Shown one piece after another: positions 17,376 to 26,157 of a stretch of 64,000 bases of DNA. Each line of letters opens with the position of its first letter. The first letter of the stretch is position 1. The position numbers and the translations under genes were made by a program. The notes beneath the pieces were generated by a model, which ran no database searches, had not been told where the DNA came from, and saw only the letters and a program-made list of their open reading frames with translations. This stretch comes from Rhodoferax lacus (GTDB taxonomy: Bacteria > Pseudomonadota > Gammaproteobacteria > Burkholderiales > Burkholderiaceae_C), in the NCBI RefSeq assembly GCF_003415675.1, contig NZ_QFZK01000002.1, forward strand, positions 62,001-126,000, written 5' to 3'.

Positions 17376-19772
17376 ATGAAGCTTCAATTAAAAAAGCGTT
17401 TGGTTTGCGTAGCGGCAGGAATGACGGCCTTGTTGGCAGCGTGTGGAGGAGGCGGCGGTGGCGGTAACGCGGGCGCTGCCAATGGCGGCGGTACCACCGC
17501 CCTCAGTACCACCACACCCGTCACCATCACGGTGGTGGATGGCCCGATTGCCGGTGCCATGGTCTGCCTGGACAAAAATGAAAACGGTGCCTGCGACACC
17601 GAAGATGCGCCCCGCACCACCGACACCAACGGTCAAGCCACCTTTACGGTCCCCAACGCAGAAGTTGGCAAGTATCCAGCCCTGGTGTGGGTAAACAAAG
17701 GAGCCACAGACCGGGACACTGGGGCTGTGCCGACGCGCTACACCATGAAAGCGCCCAAAGACGCAGTCCATCTGGTGACTCCGCTCACCACCCTGGTGCA
17801 GACCCTGGTGGAAACCACCGGGGCCAGCACCCAGGACGCCGCGGCTGCGGTTCAGTTGCAACTGGGCATGAAGAATTCCCCTCTGGATGATTTCACCCAA
17901 AACGGGGATGCCAATGCCCAGGCCATTGCCAATGCGGTTGTCGTCACCGCCCAGGCGCAGGCTGATTTGCTCAAGGATGCGGTGGGTGCAAGCACCAGTT
18001 CCGGCACTGTCATCACGCAGCTACAACTGGACCAATTGGTTGCGCAAAAAGTGCTCGACTTCGCAAGCTGGTTTGCGTTTGTGGCTGCCGACAAGCTTGT
18101 TACGGGTGCTACCAGTGCAACCGCCCGGGTCGCTGTGCTCAATGTCAAGGCACAGGAGATGCTGGGCAGCTCTGGCATACCGAATGCCCCCAGTGCCTTG
18201 TTGGCCCTGGCGCACATCAGGCAAAGCCGCCCGGGCAACGGCTTTTCGTCAGGCCTCGCAAGTGCCTGGCTGGCCTACCTCTCCTTCGATGCGCCCGATG
18301 ATGTGTATGCCCGGTACATCACCAGCAGTGCCTCTGAAAACACACCGGCGGGCAACAACACGCGTTACCACAACCTGCGCTACCAGGCTTACCCCAACGG
18401 CGATGTGTCGACATGGGCCACGCAGGGCGGCCCCAAGTGGGGAGGCACACTGCACTGGAATGGCAGCAGCTGGAAAGTCTGCGGTATCCAGGACGCACAT
18501 ATCTCGTCTGTTCCGGATGCCAATGGCAACAGCAGCTACAACGAATGCGATGGCCTGGAGCGCGGTACCACCAACAGCAAAACGGTCGACATAGGTGGGC
18601 AGAAGATGCTGGAGGTGTACCAGTCCATCCTCAGCCAGGGCTATTTCAACCTGCGCGTGGGTGACTCGCGCGCCAGGGCCACCACACTTCTGGGTACGGC
18701 TGTGTTCCCCGCAGGATCCAAACTTGGCTTGAGAAAAACCCTCAACACCAGCAATGCCTTTGCCTATTACCCCGGTAGCGGCAATTACCTGGAACTGCCG
18801 GATGCGCAATTGGCAGCGGGCAATGCTGCGGCTTGCGATGCTTCGGTCGACCCGCAGTCCTCCAGCCAAGTTTCGCTGGATCAGACCATTGCGAGGTTGC
18901 GCGGCACACCCTGCGTCTACGCCTCATGGTCTGGCAACAGAGGCTTGAACGGTGCATTTCTGGACTCGGGCAGCAGGAACGAGGGCTGGGGAAACACCAC
19001 ACTCAGTCTGGGCAGCCTGGGCGATGCCAAGACGGTAGCCAACCTGAATGAGGCCACCGCTTTCTATACCGGCAACACGCTGGTGCGGGTGGCCTTTGGT
19101 GATGCTGGCCTTGCCAAATACTATGCCTGCCAGGAAAGCTGGTCGGGAAGCGTGCGCAACTGCACTGCAGCAGGTACGGGCACCTATGTGATTGAGACCC
19201 TGGGCGACGCCCGGGTGTTGTATTTCACCGGGCTGCCACAGATGCTGCGTGGTGCCCAAAGCTGGGAGCGTGTCTACATTGAACGCCAGGGGCAAGTGCG
19301 TTACGGCTACCGGGATTTGCCGTATCCGGCAACCAGTGCCTGGCTCAATTTGCCAGCCGCCAATGCCTTGTTGGTCCAACTGGGTACCGGCCGGAGCATT
19401 GATCCCGGCGTGGGTCTGGCCTTGACGGCTTCGTCCTACGAGGGCACCTACAAAGGTATCTTTTTCGGTGACGCAACTGCCCCTTCTGTTTCCGGCCTGT
19501 TCACGTTCAATCTGGCAGCCGGCAAGGTTCCGACATGTTCTGGAAGTTCCAATGCATTGGTGTCAGCAAGCAACCTCGGTGGCACCTTCACCTGTTCGAA
19601 TGTCGTGTTGAATCCCGGAGCCGCGGGCAGCACGGAGGCAAACATCACGTTTGGTACCACCAGCAGCGGGGAAAGTTTCACTGGAAAAATCAATTTCTAC
19701 ACCGGTGCAGTTTCTGGCTCCTGGATCAGCACCAGCGGTGCAAAGGGGGCATTTAGAGGTTTGCGCCAATAG
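17376..19772 (+). CDS. Large surface or periplasmic lipoprotein, unknown function
   Basis: 798 residues. The start at 17376 gives a lipoprotein signal with lipobox LAAC (C23) followed by a glycine run that acts as a flexible linker. Residues about 45-110 resemble the carboxypeptidase-regulatory-like beta-sandwich found in Burkholderiales lipoproteins (MVCLDKNENGACD, TTDTNGQATFTV). The remainder is rich in Ser, Thr, Gly and Asn, as in exported beta proteins, and I do not recognise it. It stands alone, between a long leader and a strong terminator. Codon use resembles its neighbours, so recent transfer is not suggested. Confidence 0.75.
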   Translation: MKLQLKKRLVCVAAGMTALLAACGGGGGGGNAGAANGGGTTALSTTTPVTITVVDGPIAGAMVCLDKNENGACDTEDAPRTTDTNGQATFTVPNAEVGKYPALVWVNKGATDRDTGAVPTRYTMKAPKDAVHLVTPLTTLVQTLVETTGASTQDAAAAVQLQLGMKNSPLDDFTQNGDANAQAIANAVVVTAQAQADLLKDAVGASTSSGTVITQLQLDQLVAQKVLDFASWFAFVAADKLVTGATSATARVAVLNVKAQEMLGSSGIPNAPSALLALAHIRQSRPGNGFSSGLASAWLAYLSFDAPDDVYARYITSSASENTPAGNNTRYHNLRYQAYPNGDVSTWATQGGPKWGGTLHWNGSSWKVCGIQDAHISSVPDANGNSSYNECDGLERGTTNSKTVDIGGQKMLEVYQSILSQGYFNLRVGDSRARATTLLGTAVFPAGSKLGLRKTLNTSNAFAYYPGSGNYLELPDAQLAAGNAAACDASVDPQSSSQVSLDQTIARLRGTPCVYASWSGNRGLNGAFLDSGSRNEGWGNTTLSLGSLGDAKTVANLNEATAFYTGNTLVRVAFGDAGLAKYYACQESWSGSVRNCTAAGTGTYVIETLGDARVLYFTGLPQMLRGAQSWERVYIERQGQVRYGYRDLPYPATSAWLNLPAANALLVQLGTGRSIDPGVGLALTASSYEGTYKGIFFGDATAPSVSGLFTFNLAAGKVPTCSGSSNALVSASNLGGTFTCSNVVLNPGAAGSTEANITFGTTSSGESFTGKINFYTGAVSGSWISTSGAKGAFRGLRQ

Positions 19773-19811
19773 CCTTTGCAATACGGTGCGGCGCGCAGGT
19801 GCCGCCCTCAG

Positions 19812-19848
19812 CCCCTTGCAGACTCCCTGTCTCAAGGGGTTTTTTTTT
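19812..19848 (+). terminator. Rho-independent terminator of the lipoprotein gene
   Basis: CCCCTTG (19812-19818) pairs with CAAGGGG (19833-19839), followed by nine T. Confidence 0.9.
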
Positions 19849-19986
19849 GGGTAGAGCAAAGCGGTCTGGTGGCAACCAAGCAGCACAGGGTCAGGTGTCT
19901 TTCAAGGAGTTGTAAGTAAACCTTGCATCTTCAACGTACCCCTGCGCCCCCGTCTTAAACTGTCCCATTTGCCTTTCGGAGGTTTC

Positions 19987-20454
19987 GTGCCAATCCAACC
20001 CATTCCGTTTATCGCCACCATGCTGGCAGCCTTGTCGGTTGCGGCCAGTCCATCCTTCGCCGCCAAACCCGAATGGGCTGGTAAAGGAAACAAGCACCAG
20101 CAAGGCGAGCAGGTCGAGCAGGGCCAGGTGGAAATCCAGATTGGCGCCTACTTCGGTGAGCGCCAGCGACTGGAGGTCTCCAACTACTACGAGACCCAGG
20201 GGCGTGCTGGCAAATGCCCGCCAGGTCTGGCCAAAAAGCACAATGGTTGCCAGCCGCCCGGCCAGGCCAAGAAGTGGCAAATGGGCCGCCCCTTGGCACG
20301 CGATGTGGTGTTCTACCCGGTACCTGACGCGGTGGTCGTGCGCATTGGTCTGCCGCCAGCGGGCCACCGCTATGTGCGCGTGCTCAACGACGTTTTGCTG
20401 ATAGCCATAGGCACGAACTTGGTGGTGGATGCCATCCAGGATTTGATGCGCTAG
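19987..20454 (+). CDS. RcnB-like periplasmic protein
   Basis: About 155 residues with a signal peptide (cleavage near SFAAKPEW). The middle is basic and rich in Lys, Gly and Gln (CPPGLAKKHNGC, QPPGQAKKW), and the C-terminus RYVRVLNDVLLIAIGTNLVV matches the RcnB domain known from an E. coli periplasmic nickel/cobalt homeostasis protein. No metal transporter is adjacent, so a metal role is only possible. GTG at 19987 is chosen because GGAGG (19978-19982) lies just upstream; ATG at 20020 would leave a signal peptide without positive charge. Confidence 0.65.
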   Translation: MPIQPIPFIATMLAALSVAASPSFAAKPEWAGKGNKHQQGEQVEQGQVEIQIGAYFGERQRLEVSNYYETQGRAGKCPPGLAKKHNGCQPPGQAKKWQMGRPLARDVVFYPVPDAVVVRIGLPPAGHRYVRVLNDVLLIAIGTNLVVDAIQDLMR

Positions 20455-20475
20455 GAACAACATGGTTTGATTTCC

Positions 20476-20514
20476 AGCCGGGTAGCGTCTGCTCCAGATA
20501 CCACCCGGCTGTTC
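20476..20514 (+). terminator. Terminator after the RcnB-like gene
   Basis: AGCCGGGT (20476-20483) pairs with ACCCGGCT (20503-20510) and is followed by the T-rich GTTCTTTT. It insulates imuA from read-through. Confidence 0.75.
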
Positions 20515-20533
20515 TTTTGGCGGGCCTGTGTTT

Positions 20534-20555
20534 ATACTGTTCAAATAAACAGTAT
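20534..20555 (+). promoter_or_regulatory. LexA box of imuAB
   Basis: ATACTGT-N8-ACAGTAT is a perfect dyad fitting the CTGT-N8-ACAG LexA consensus of gamma- and betaproteobacteria. It overlaps a TATACT -10 element at 20533-20538 and lies 18 bp before the imuA ATG, the usual layout for SOS repression. Confidence 0.92.
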
Positions 20556-20573
20556 CAAAGCCAAACCCTTGCC

Positions 20574-21317
20574 ATGACTGCCCTGGCGCGTACCACGCCC
20601 TTTGTTTTGCACGACATCCATGCAGATGTCTGGCATGCGCACGCACTTTCGCAGGCGGTGCTGCCCGTGCTGGCCACGGGCGATGCGGCGCTGGATGCGC
20701 AGTTGCCTGGAGGTGGCTGGCCGATTGGGGCCCTGACCGAAGTCCTGCAGCCCCCGGGTGTGCACAGCGAGTGGCGTTTGCTCCTGCCCGCCCTGGCCCG
20801 CAGTGGTCTGGGCCCGGTGGTACTGGTGGGTGCGCCCCACTTGCCGTTTGCACCGGCCCTGGCGGCCCAGGGGTTGGCGGCGCAGCGCCTGCTGTGGGTC
20901 AAGGCTGTTGCACCAGCGGCGCGGCTTTGGGCATGTGAGCAGGCGTTGCGCTGTGCCGAGGTGAGCGCTGTGCTGGCCTGGCTGCCACAAGCCCGCAGTG
21001 ACCAACTCCGACGCTTGCAAATGGCCGCGGCCGAGTACGGCAAGCTGCTGTTTGTGATGCGGCCGCAAGCGGCGCAGGACGAAGCCTCGCCGGCTGCTTT
21101 ACGCCTGTATCTGCAGCCGCAATCGCAAACTGCCCATCCCAGTTCGCCTGCTGTACCCGCCCAGGCTGGGGCTGACAGCCTGCAAGTGCGGCTGCTCAAA
21201 CGCCGTGGACCGCCACTGGGCCAGCCCCTGCAGTTGCAGGCTCGCGCAAGCCGCCTCACCCTGCTGCTGGCCAGCAGCCAAGCCCATGCACTGGATTGCC
21301 GTACAAGCCGCGCCTGA
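20574..21317 (+). CDS. imuA: ImuA, SOS mutasome accessory protein
   Basis: 247 residues, RecA/SulA-like family. ImuA works with ImuB and DnaE2 in error-prone bypass of DNA lesions. The region LDAQLPGGGWPIGALTEVLQ is the family's degenerate Walker-A area, followed by LLLPALA and ALAWLPQARSDQLRRLQMAA, all typical of ImuA. The ATG at 20574 is chosen because it lies just after the LexA box; an earlier in-frame start would put the operator inside the gene. The 3' end overlaps imuB by 32 nt, so the two are translationally linked. Confidence 0.9.
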   Translation: MTALARTTPFVLHDIHADVWHAHALSQAVLPVLATGDAALDAQLPGGGWPIGALTEVLQPPGVHSEWRLLLPALARSGLGPVVLVGAPHLPFAPALAAQGLAAQRLLWVKAVAPAARLWACEQALRCAEVSAVLAWLPQARSDQLRRLQMAAAEYGKLLFVMRPQAAQDEASPAALRLYLQPQSQTAHPSSPAVPAQAGADSLQVRLLKRRGPPLGQPLQLQARASRLTLLLASSQAHALDCRTSRA

Positions 21318-22674
21318 ACCGTCGTCCACCCCGCTGCTCACCCTGCCACCCATCGACGCAGTGTCCGAACCGGCGAAAGAACCAAAGCCAGCGGCCTTGG
21401 TGGATGTGGACACGGCGCTGGTCTGGTGGGCCCTGCAGTTCACGCCGCTGGTGGCGCGCGTCGAGCATTCCCTGGTGCTGGAGGTATCGGGCAGCGAGCG
21501 GCTGTTTGGCGGACGCGCCGCGCTGCTGCAGCGTCTGTTTGCAGAGTGCCCACCCGCCGTCGCACTGGCGCATGCCCAGGGCGAGACATCCCTGCTGGCA
21601 CTGGCCCGTCTGTGGGCCCAGGCGCCCGAGGCGCCTCTGCAGGCTTTGCCCCTGCACACACTGGCCGCCGCGCGGGCCCACCTGCCCACCCTGGAACGCC
21701 TGGGCTGCAGTACCTGGGGGCAGTTGCGCGCCTTGCCACGCGGCGGGTTGGCGCGGCGCTTTGGAGCAGGGCTGGTGGACGCGCTGGACAGCGCCTGGGG
21801 CACACGCCCCGAGCTCTACCCCTGGCTGAGCCTGCCGGAGGTGTTCGATGTGCCGCTGGAGCTGTCGGCTGCGGTGGAAACAGCGCCGGCCCTGTTGTTT
21901 GGCGCACGGCGTTTGCTGGCGCAGTTGCTGGTCTGGCTGCGGGCACGCCAGCGTGGCGTGCTGGCGCTGGAGCTGCTGTGGGAGCTCGACGCGCGGCGCT
22001 CCAATGCCCTGCATGTGGACGCCCACCACCAGGGCGGCGCACAGGGGCGTCTGGAGCTGCGCACGGCCGAGCCCACGCAGGACATGCAGCATCTGCAGCG
22101 CCTCTTGGGCGAACAGCTGGCCCGGGTGACCTTGCCCGCGCCGGTGCTGTACCTGCGCCTGCGCAGCCTGCAGACCCAGGCACTGGGGGGTGAGTCGCAC
22201 AGCCTGCTGCCCGAAGACCAGCGCAAGGGCGACAGCCTGCACCAGATGCTGGAGCGCCTGGGCGCGCGCTTGGGGCCTGAGCAGGTGCTGTGCGTGCAGC
22301 CGCAGGCCCGCCACCTGCCCGAGCAGATGCAGGCCTGGGTGCCCTGGACACCTGGGCCCCTTAAAAAAACACCGTCGGATGCGCTGTCAGCCCAGGCCGC
22401 GCTCTTGCCCACCTGGCTGCTGGCAGAGCCGCAGTTGCTGCAGCTCAAACAGGACGGCCCGCACTACCAGGGCCCGCTGACCCTTCTGGCCGGACCGCAG
22501 CGCCTGGAGACTGGCTGGCTCGAAGGCGAGCCCGCCTTGCGCGACTACTTTGTGGCGCGCAGCGCAGAGGCCGGGCTGGTGTGGATTTACCGCGAGCGCC
22601 TGGCTGCGAGCGGACAAAAAAATACCAGCACAGAATTGCGTCTGCGCTGGTATTTGCATGGGCTGTTTGCTTAG
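21286..22674 (+). CDS. imuB: ImuB, Y-family polymerase-like mutasome protein
   Basis: 462 residues. ImuB resembles Y-family polymerases but lacks the acidic catalytic residues and serves as a hub linking ImuA, DnaE2 and the beta clamp. Visible features: opening MHWIAVQAAP, the palm-like LVWWALQFTPLVARVEHSLVLEVSGSERLFGG, and the helix-hairpin-like LERLGCSTWGQLRALPRGGLARRFG. Further segments (LWIYRERL-like end) match the family. Overlaps imuA by 32 nt. In most relatives dnaE2 follows at once; here imuB is followed by the convergent ompW and dnaE2 lies about 5.7 kb downstream. Confidence 0.9.
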   Translation: MHWIAVQAAPEPSSTPLLTLPPIDAVSEPAKEPKPAALVDVDTALVWWALQFTPLVARVEHSLVLEVSGSERLFGGRAALLQRLFAECPPAVALAHAQGETSLLALARLWAQAPEAPLQALPLHTLAAARAHLPTLERLGCSTWGQLRALPRGGLARRFGAGLVDALDSAWGTRPELYPWLSLPEVFDVPLELSAAVETAPALLFGARRLLAQLLVWLRARQRGVLALELLWELDARRSNALHVDAHHQGGAQGRLELRTAEPTQDMQHLQRLLGEQLARVTLPAPVLYLRLRSLQTQALGGESHSLLPEDQRKGDSLHQMLERLGARLGPEQVLCVQPQARHLPEQMQAWVPWTPGPLKKTPSDALSAQAALLPTWLLAEPQLLQLKQDGPHYQGPLTLLAGPQRLETGWLEGEPALRDYFVARSAEAGLVWIYRERLAASGQKNTSTELRLRWYLHGLFA

Positions 22675-22699
22675 AAAGCGCTCAGCCGTTGCAGCTGAC

Positions 22700-23302
22700 T
22701 TAGAAGCGCCAGCCGAGGCCCACGCCGACCAGCAGGGGGTCCACCTTGAAGGTGCCCTTGTTCACGCCGCCCACATACACGTCAGTGCCGATCATGACTT
22801 TCTTCACGTCGAAGTTGAAGTACATATTGCCGGACAGGGGTACGTCCACGCCGACCTGCAAGGCGGTGCCGGTGCTGGAGTTGTTCAGCGTGGCGAGACC
22901 ACCCAGGATATCGGTGGTGGTGAACTTGGTGTAGTTGATACCGGCGCCAACATAGGGCTTGAAGCCGGTGAAGTTGGTGAAGTGGTATTGCACCAGCAGG
23001 GTGGGTGGCAGCTGAGACAGGGTTCCGATATTGGCACCATTGGACTTCACGTCGTGCTGCTGGGGCACTGTCAAGATCAGTTCAGCCGCGATATTGGGGG
23101 TGAAGAAGTAGCTGATGTCCACTTCGGGCAGCACGATGTCGTTCACGGTCAGACCCAGACCGGTGGAGTCGGTGTTGGCGCTGGACAGGCTCACCGCACG
23201 TGCGCGAACCATCCAGGGACCTTCCTTGGCCTGTGCGAAGGCCTGGGTACTGATCAGGCTTGCTGCGGCGATGGCCAATGCGGTCAGGACGTGTTTTTTC
23301 AT
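22700..23302 (-). CDS. ompW: OmpW-family outer membrane protein
   Basis: 200 residues. Signal peptide MKKHVLTALAIAAASLISTQAFA, then an eight-stranded barrel pattern: WMVRARAVSLSS, ELILTVPQQHDV, LLVQYHF, FKPYVGAGINYT and the terminal aromatic GVGLGWRF needed for outer-membrane assembly. OmpW forms a narrow hydrophobic channel and is often controlled by oxygen, iron or stress regulators. The ATG at 23302 gives a clean signal peptide; an in-frame upstream start adds 21 residues of no likeness. Convergent with imuB; its promoter lies in the 160-bp gap up to 23462. Confidence 0.92.
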   Translation of the reverse strand: MKKHVLTALAIAAASLISTQAFAQAKEGPWMVRARAVSLSSANTDSTGLGLTVNDIVLPEVDISYFFTPNIAAELILTVPQQHDVKSNGANIGTLSQLPPTLLVQYHFTNFTGFKPYVGAGINYTKFTTTDILGGLATLNNSSTGTALQVGVDVPLSGNMYFNFDVKKVMIGTDVYVGGVNKGTFKVDPLLVGVGLGWRF

Positions 23303-23373
23303 GTTGAATACCTTGTGTTGGTTGCTAGGGAAATCCCTGGTACCGATTTCACAATGGTTCAACATCCGCGCGT

Positions 23374-23432
23374 TTGCGACAGGTCAAAGCCGCAAGGGTG
23401 TGGCATGCAAAGCGCTGTCAATAAGCTGACAG
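23374..23432 (-). promoter_or_regulatory. ompW upstream region: weak FNR-like site and a dyad
   Basis: On the minus strand, TTGACCTGTCGCAA (23387-23374) resembles the TTGAT-N4-ATCAA FNR/Anr site in one half only. Further upstream, CTGTCA (23415-23420) and TGACAG (23427-23432) form a perfect 6-bp dyad without a T run; it could be an operator or the weak end of the acetyltransferase transcript. Confidence 0.3.
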
Positions 23433-23462
23433 CTGCCTGTTGCATGCCCGCACTGCAGAAGC

Positions 23463-26153
23463 CTACAGGCTGTGCGTCACCAGCTTGAAATCCGGGTCCT
23501 CTGCATAGCTCTTGACCTGGTAGCCCAGGCCGCGCATGAGCTTGAGCATGCCCGCGTTGTTGGCCAGCACCAGGCCCTCGATTTCGGCCAGACCCTTTTC
23601 GCGCGCCACGTCCATGATGCTTTCCATCAGGCGCGAGCCCAGGCCCTTGCCATTGAAGTCATCGGCCACCACCAGGGCGAACTCGCAGCTGCTCTGGTCG
23701 GGGTTGGTGACATAGCGCGACACGCCCACAATGCGCTCGGTCTCGCTGATGTCGCCCTCGGGCGTGGAGGTGCGTTCCTTCACGACGGCCACCAGGGCCA
23801 TCTCGCGGTCGTAGTCGATCAAGGTGAAGCGCGCCAGCATGCTGGGCGGCAGCTCGGCCATGCTGGAGACAAAGCGGAAGTAGCGGCTCTCGGGCGAGAG
23901 CTCGCTCACCAGCTTCTTGAGCATGTTGGCGTCATCCGGGTGGATGGGGCGAATGGTGTATTCGCCGCCACCGCGCAGCGGCAGGGTCTTCTCGTAGCGC
24001 GCCGGGTAGGGCAGGATGGACAGGTGGTGGTAGTCGCTGGCGCGGCCGTTGCTGGTTTGCGGCGCGCTGTCAATGACGATGCGCGCATCCACGGCCACGG
24101 CGCCGGACTCGTCCACGATGATGGGGTTGATGTCCATCTCCCGCAGGTGTGGCAGCTCGCACACCATCTCCGACACACGCAGCAGCACCTGCTCCAGCGC
24201 ATCCATGTCCACGGCGCTGGCACCGCGCCACTCGCCCAGGGTTTCTGCCACACGCGAGCGGTCAATCAGGCGGTGCGCCAGAAACTGGTTGAGCGGGGGC
24301 AGCTCCATGGCGCGGTCGTTGAGCAGCTCGATCATGGTGCCACCGGCGCCAAACACAATCACCGGGCCAAACGGATCGTCGGTGACCAGGCCGACATAGA
24401 TTTCGCGGCCACGCCGTGCATGCGCCATCTTTTGTACCGTCACGCCATTGATGCGGGCCGAGGGCTGTATGCGTTTGACGCGCTCCACCATGTCGTTGTA
24501 GTTGTCGCGCGCGCTGGCCGCATTCATGATGTTCAGGGCCACGCCCTGCACATCTGATTTGTGGCTGATGTCGGGTGAGTCGATTTTGAGCGCCACCGGA
24601 AAGCCCAGCTGCGCCGAGATCATCATGGCTTCCGTCGCATTGCGCGCCAGGATGGTCTGCGTCACCGGGATATGGAAGCACGACAGCAGGGTCTTGGACT
24701 CCATCTCGGTAAGCACCTTGCGGCGCTCGGCCAGCACGCTCTCGATGATCAGGCGCGCGCCCTCGATGTCGGGCTTGCCCAGCGTGGACAGCGGCGGCGG
24801 GGTCTGCTGCAACAGGCGCTGGTTTTGGTAGAAGGTGGCGATGTTGCCAAAGGCGCCCACCGCTGCTTCGGGTGTGCGGAAGGTGGGGATGGCGGCCTCG
24901 TTGAGCAGCACGCGGGCTTCCACCACCGAAGCGTCCCCCATCCAGCAGGACAGCAGGGGCTTGCCCATGGAGCGCTTGATCTCGGCCAGGCCTTTGGCCA
25001 CACCGGTAGAGTCGATGCCGGATTTGGGCGAGAAGATCACCAACACGCCGTCAATCGTGGCGTCATGGTTGGCCGCTTCAATGGCGGCCTTGTAGTGCGC
25101 GGCGGTGGCGTCTTCTGACAGGTCAATCAGGTCGCACAGTGAAGCCAGCTCAGGCACCAGGGGCTTGAGTTCGGCGACAGACTGCGCCGAGAGCTTGCCC
25201 AGGTGCAGGTGGATTTCGTTCACCCAGTCGGCTGCCAGCACGCCCGGGCCGCCGCCATTGGTGACGATGGCCAGACGCTTGCCCACCGGGCGGTAGCGCG
25301 AGGCCAGGCATTTGGCCGCGGAAAACAGTTCCACAAACGAGGTGACGCGCACGGCGCCAGCCCGGCGCAGGGCGGCATCAAACACATCGTCGCTGCCGAC
25401 AATGGCGCCGCTGTGGGTTTGTGCGGCCTCGTTGCCCGCGGGCTTGCGCCCGGCCTTGAGCACGATCACCGGCTTGGCGTTGGCAGCTGAGCGCAGCGCG
25501 CTCATGAAGCGCCGGGCATTGGAGATGCCCTCCAGGTAGACGATGATGCTTTGCGTGCGCGCATCGTTGGCCAGGTAGTCCAACACCTGCGCAATGTCCA
25601 CCGAGGTCTTGGGGCCCAGGGATACGACCGACGAGAAGCCCACCGCGTTCTGGCTGGCCCAGTCCAGCATGGAGGCCGTCAGTGCTCCGGACTGGGATAC
25701 CAGCGCCAGGGAGCCGGGCTTGGCCAGCGGGCCGGCAATGCTGGCATTGAGTTGCAAGAGCGGGTTCTGGAAGCCCAGGCAGTTGGGGCCCAGCAGCTGC
25801 ACGTTCTCACGTTTGGCCACCTTCTTCAGGGCCACTGCCAACTCACTGGTGATGCCGCTGGAGATGATCAGGGCCGAGCGGCAGGTCATGCGCCCGGCAA
25901 TTTCCAGCGCTGCCAGCACGTCCTCGGGGGGCAGGGCGATGATGGCCAGATCGGCCCGGGTCTGCGCCAAGTCGGCCAGGGTGCCGCTGGTGTGAATGTC
26001 CAGAAAATGCAGCTCTCCCTTGAAGGTCTGGGCCTTGATGTTCTCGGCCAGTTGGCGGGCCTGTGCGGTGTGGCCTTCCTCACTGTCGGTGGGGCCGGCA
26101 AAAACCAGAATGGATTGGGGGGCGAAGAGGGGGGAGAGATAGTGTTTGTCCAT
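23463..26153 (-). CDS. Pat/YfiQ-type protein lysine acetyltransferase (acyl-CoA synthetase-like plus GNAT)
   Basis: 896 residues, close to the 886 of E. coli PatZ. An N-terminal CoA-binding domain (about 10-140) and a succinyl-CoA-ligase-like part (to about 460) are followed by an ATP-grasp-like segment (VALKIDSPDISHKSDVQGV; PVIVFGAGGTMIEL) and a C-terminal GNAT domain from about 740, with the acetyl-CoA loop FNGKGLGSRL. Such proteins acetylate lysines of metabolic enzymes such as acetyl-CoA synthetase. The start lies 4 nt after the deacetylase-family gene stop, so the two form an operon. Confidence 0.87.
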   Translation of the reverse strand: MDKHYLSPLFAPQSILVFAGPTDSEEGHTAQARQLAENIKAQTFKGELHFLDIHTSGTLADLAQTRADLAIIALPPEDVLAALEIAGRMTCRSALIISSGITSELAVALKKVAKRENVQLLGPNCLGFQNPLLQLNASIAGPLAKPGSLALVSQSGALTASMLDWASQNAVGFSSVVSLGPKTSVDIAQVLDYLANDARTQSIIVYLEGISNARRFMSALRSAANAKPVIVLKAGRKPAGNEAAQTHSGAIVGSDDVFDAALRRAGAVRVTSFVELFSAAKCLASRYRPVGKRLAIVTNGGGPGVLAADWVNEIHLHLGKLSAQSVAELKPLVPELASLCDLIDLSEDATAAHYKAAIEAANHDATIDGVLVIFSPKSGIDSTGVAKGLAEIKRSMGKPLLSCWMGDASVVEARVLLNEAAIPTFRTPEAAVGAFGNIATFYQNQRLLQQTPPPLSTLGKPDIEGARLIIESVLAERRKVLTEMESKTLLSCFHIPVTQTILARNATEAMMISAQLGFPVALKIDSPDISHKSDVQGVALNIMNAASARDNYNDMVERVKRIQPSARINGVTVQKMAHARRGREIYVGLVTDDPFGPVIVFGAGGTMIELLNDRAMELPPLNQFLAHRLIDRSRVAETLGEWRGASAVDMDALEQVLLRVSEMVCELPHLREMDINPIIVDESGAVAVDARIVIDSAPQTSNGRASDYHHLSILPYPARYEKTLPLRGGGEYTIRPIHPDDANMLKKLVSELSPESRYFRFVSSMAELPPSMLARFTLIDYDREMALVAVVKERTSTPEGDISETERIVGVSRYVTNPDQSSCEFALVVADDFNGKGLGSRLMESIMDVAREKGLAEIEGLVLANNAGMLKLMRGLGYQVKSYAEDPDFKLVTHSL

Positions 26154-26157
26154 ACGT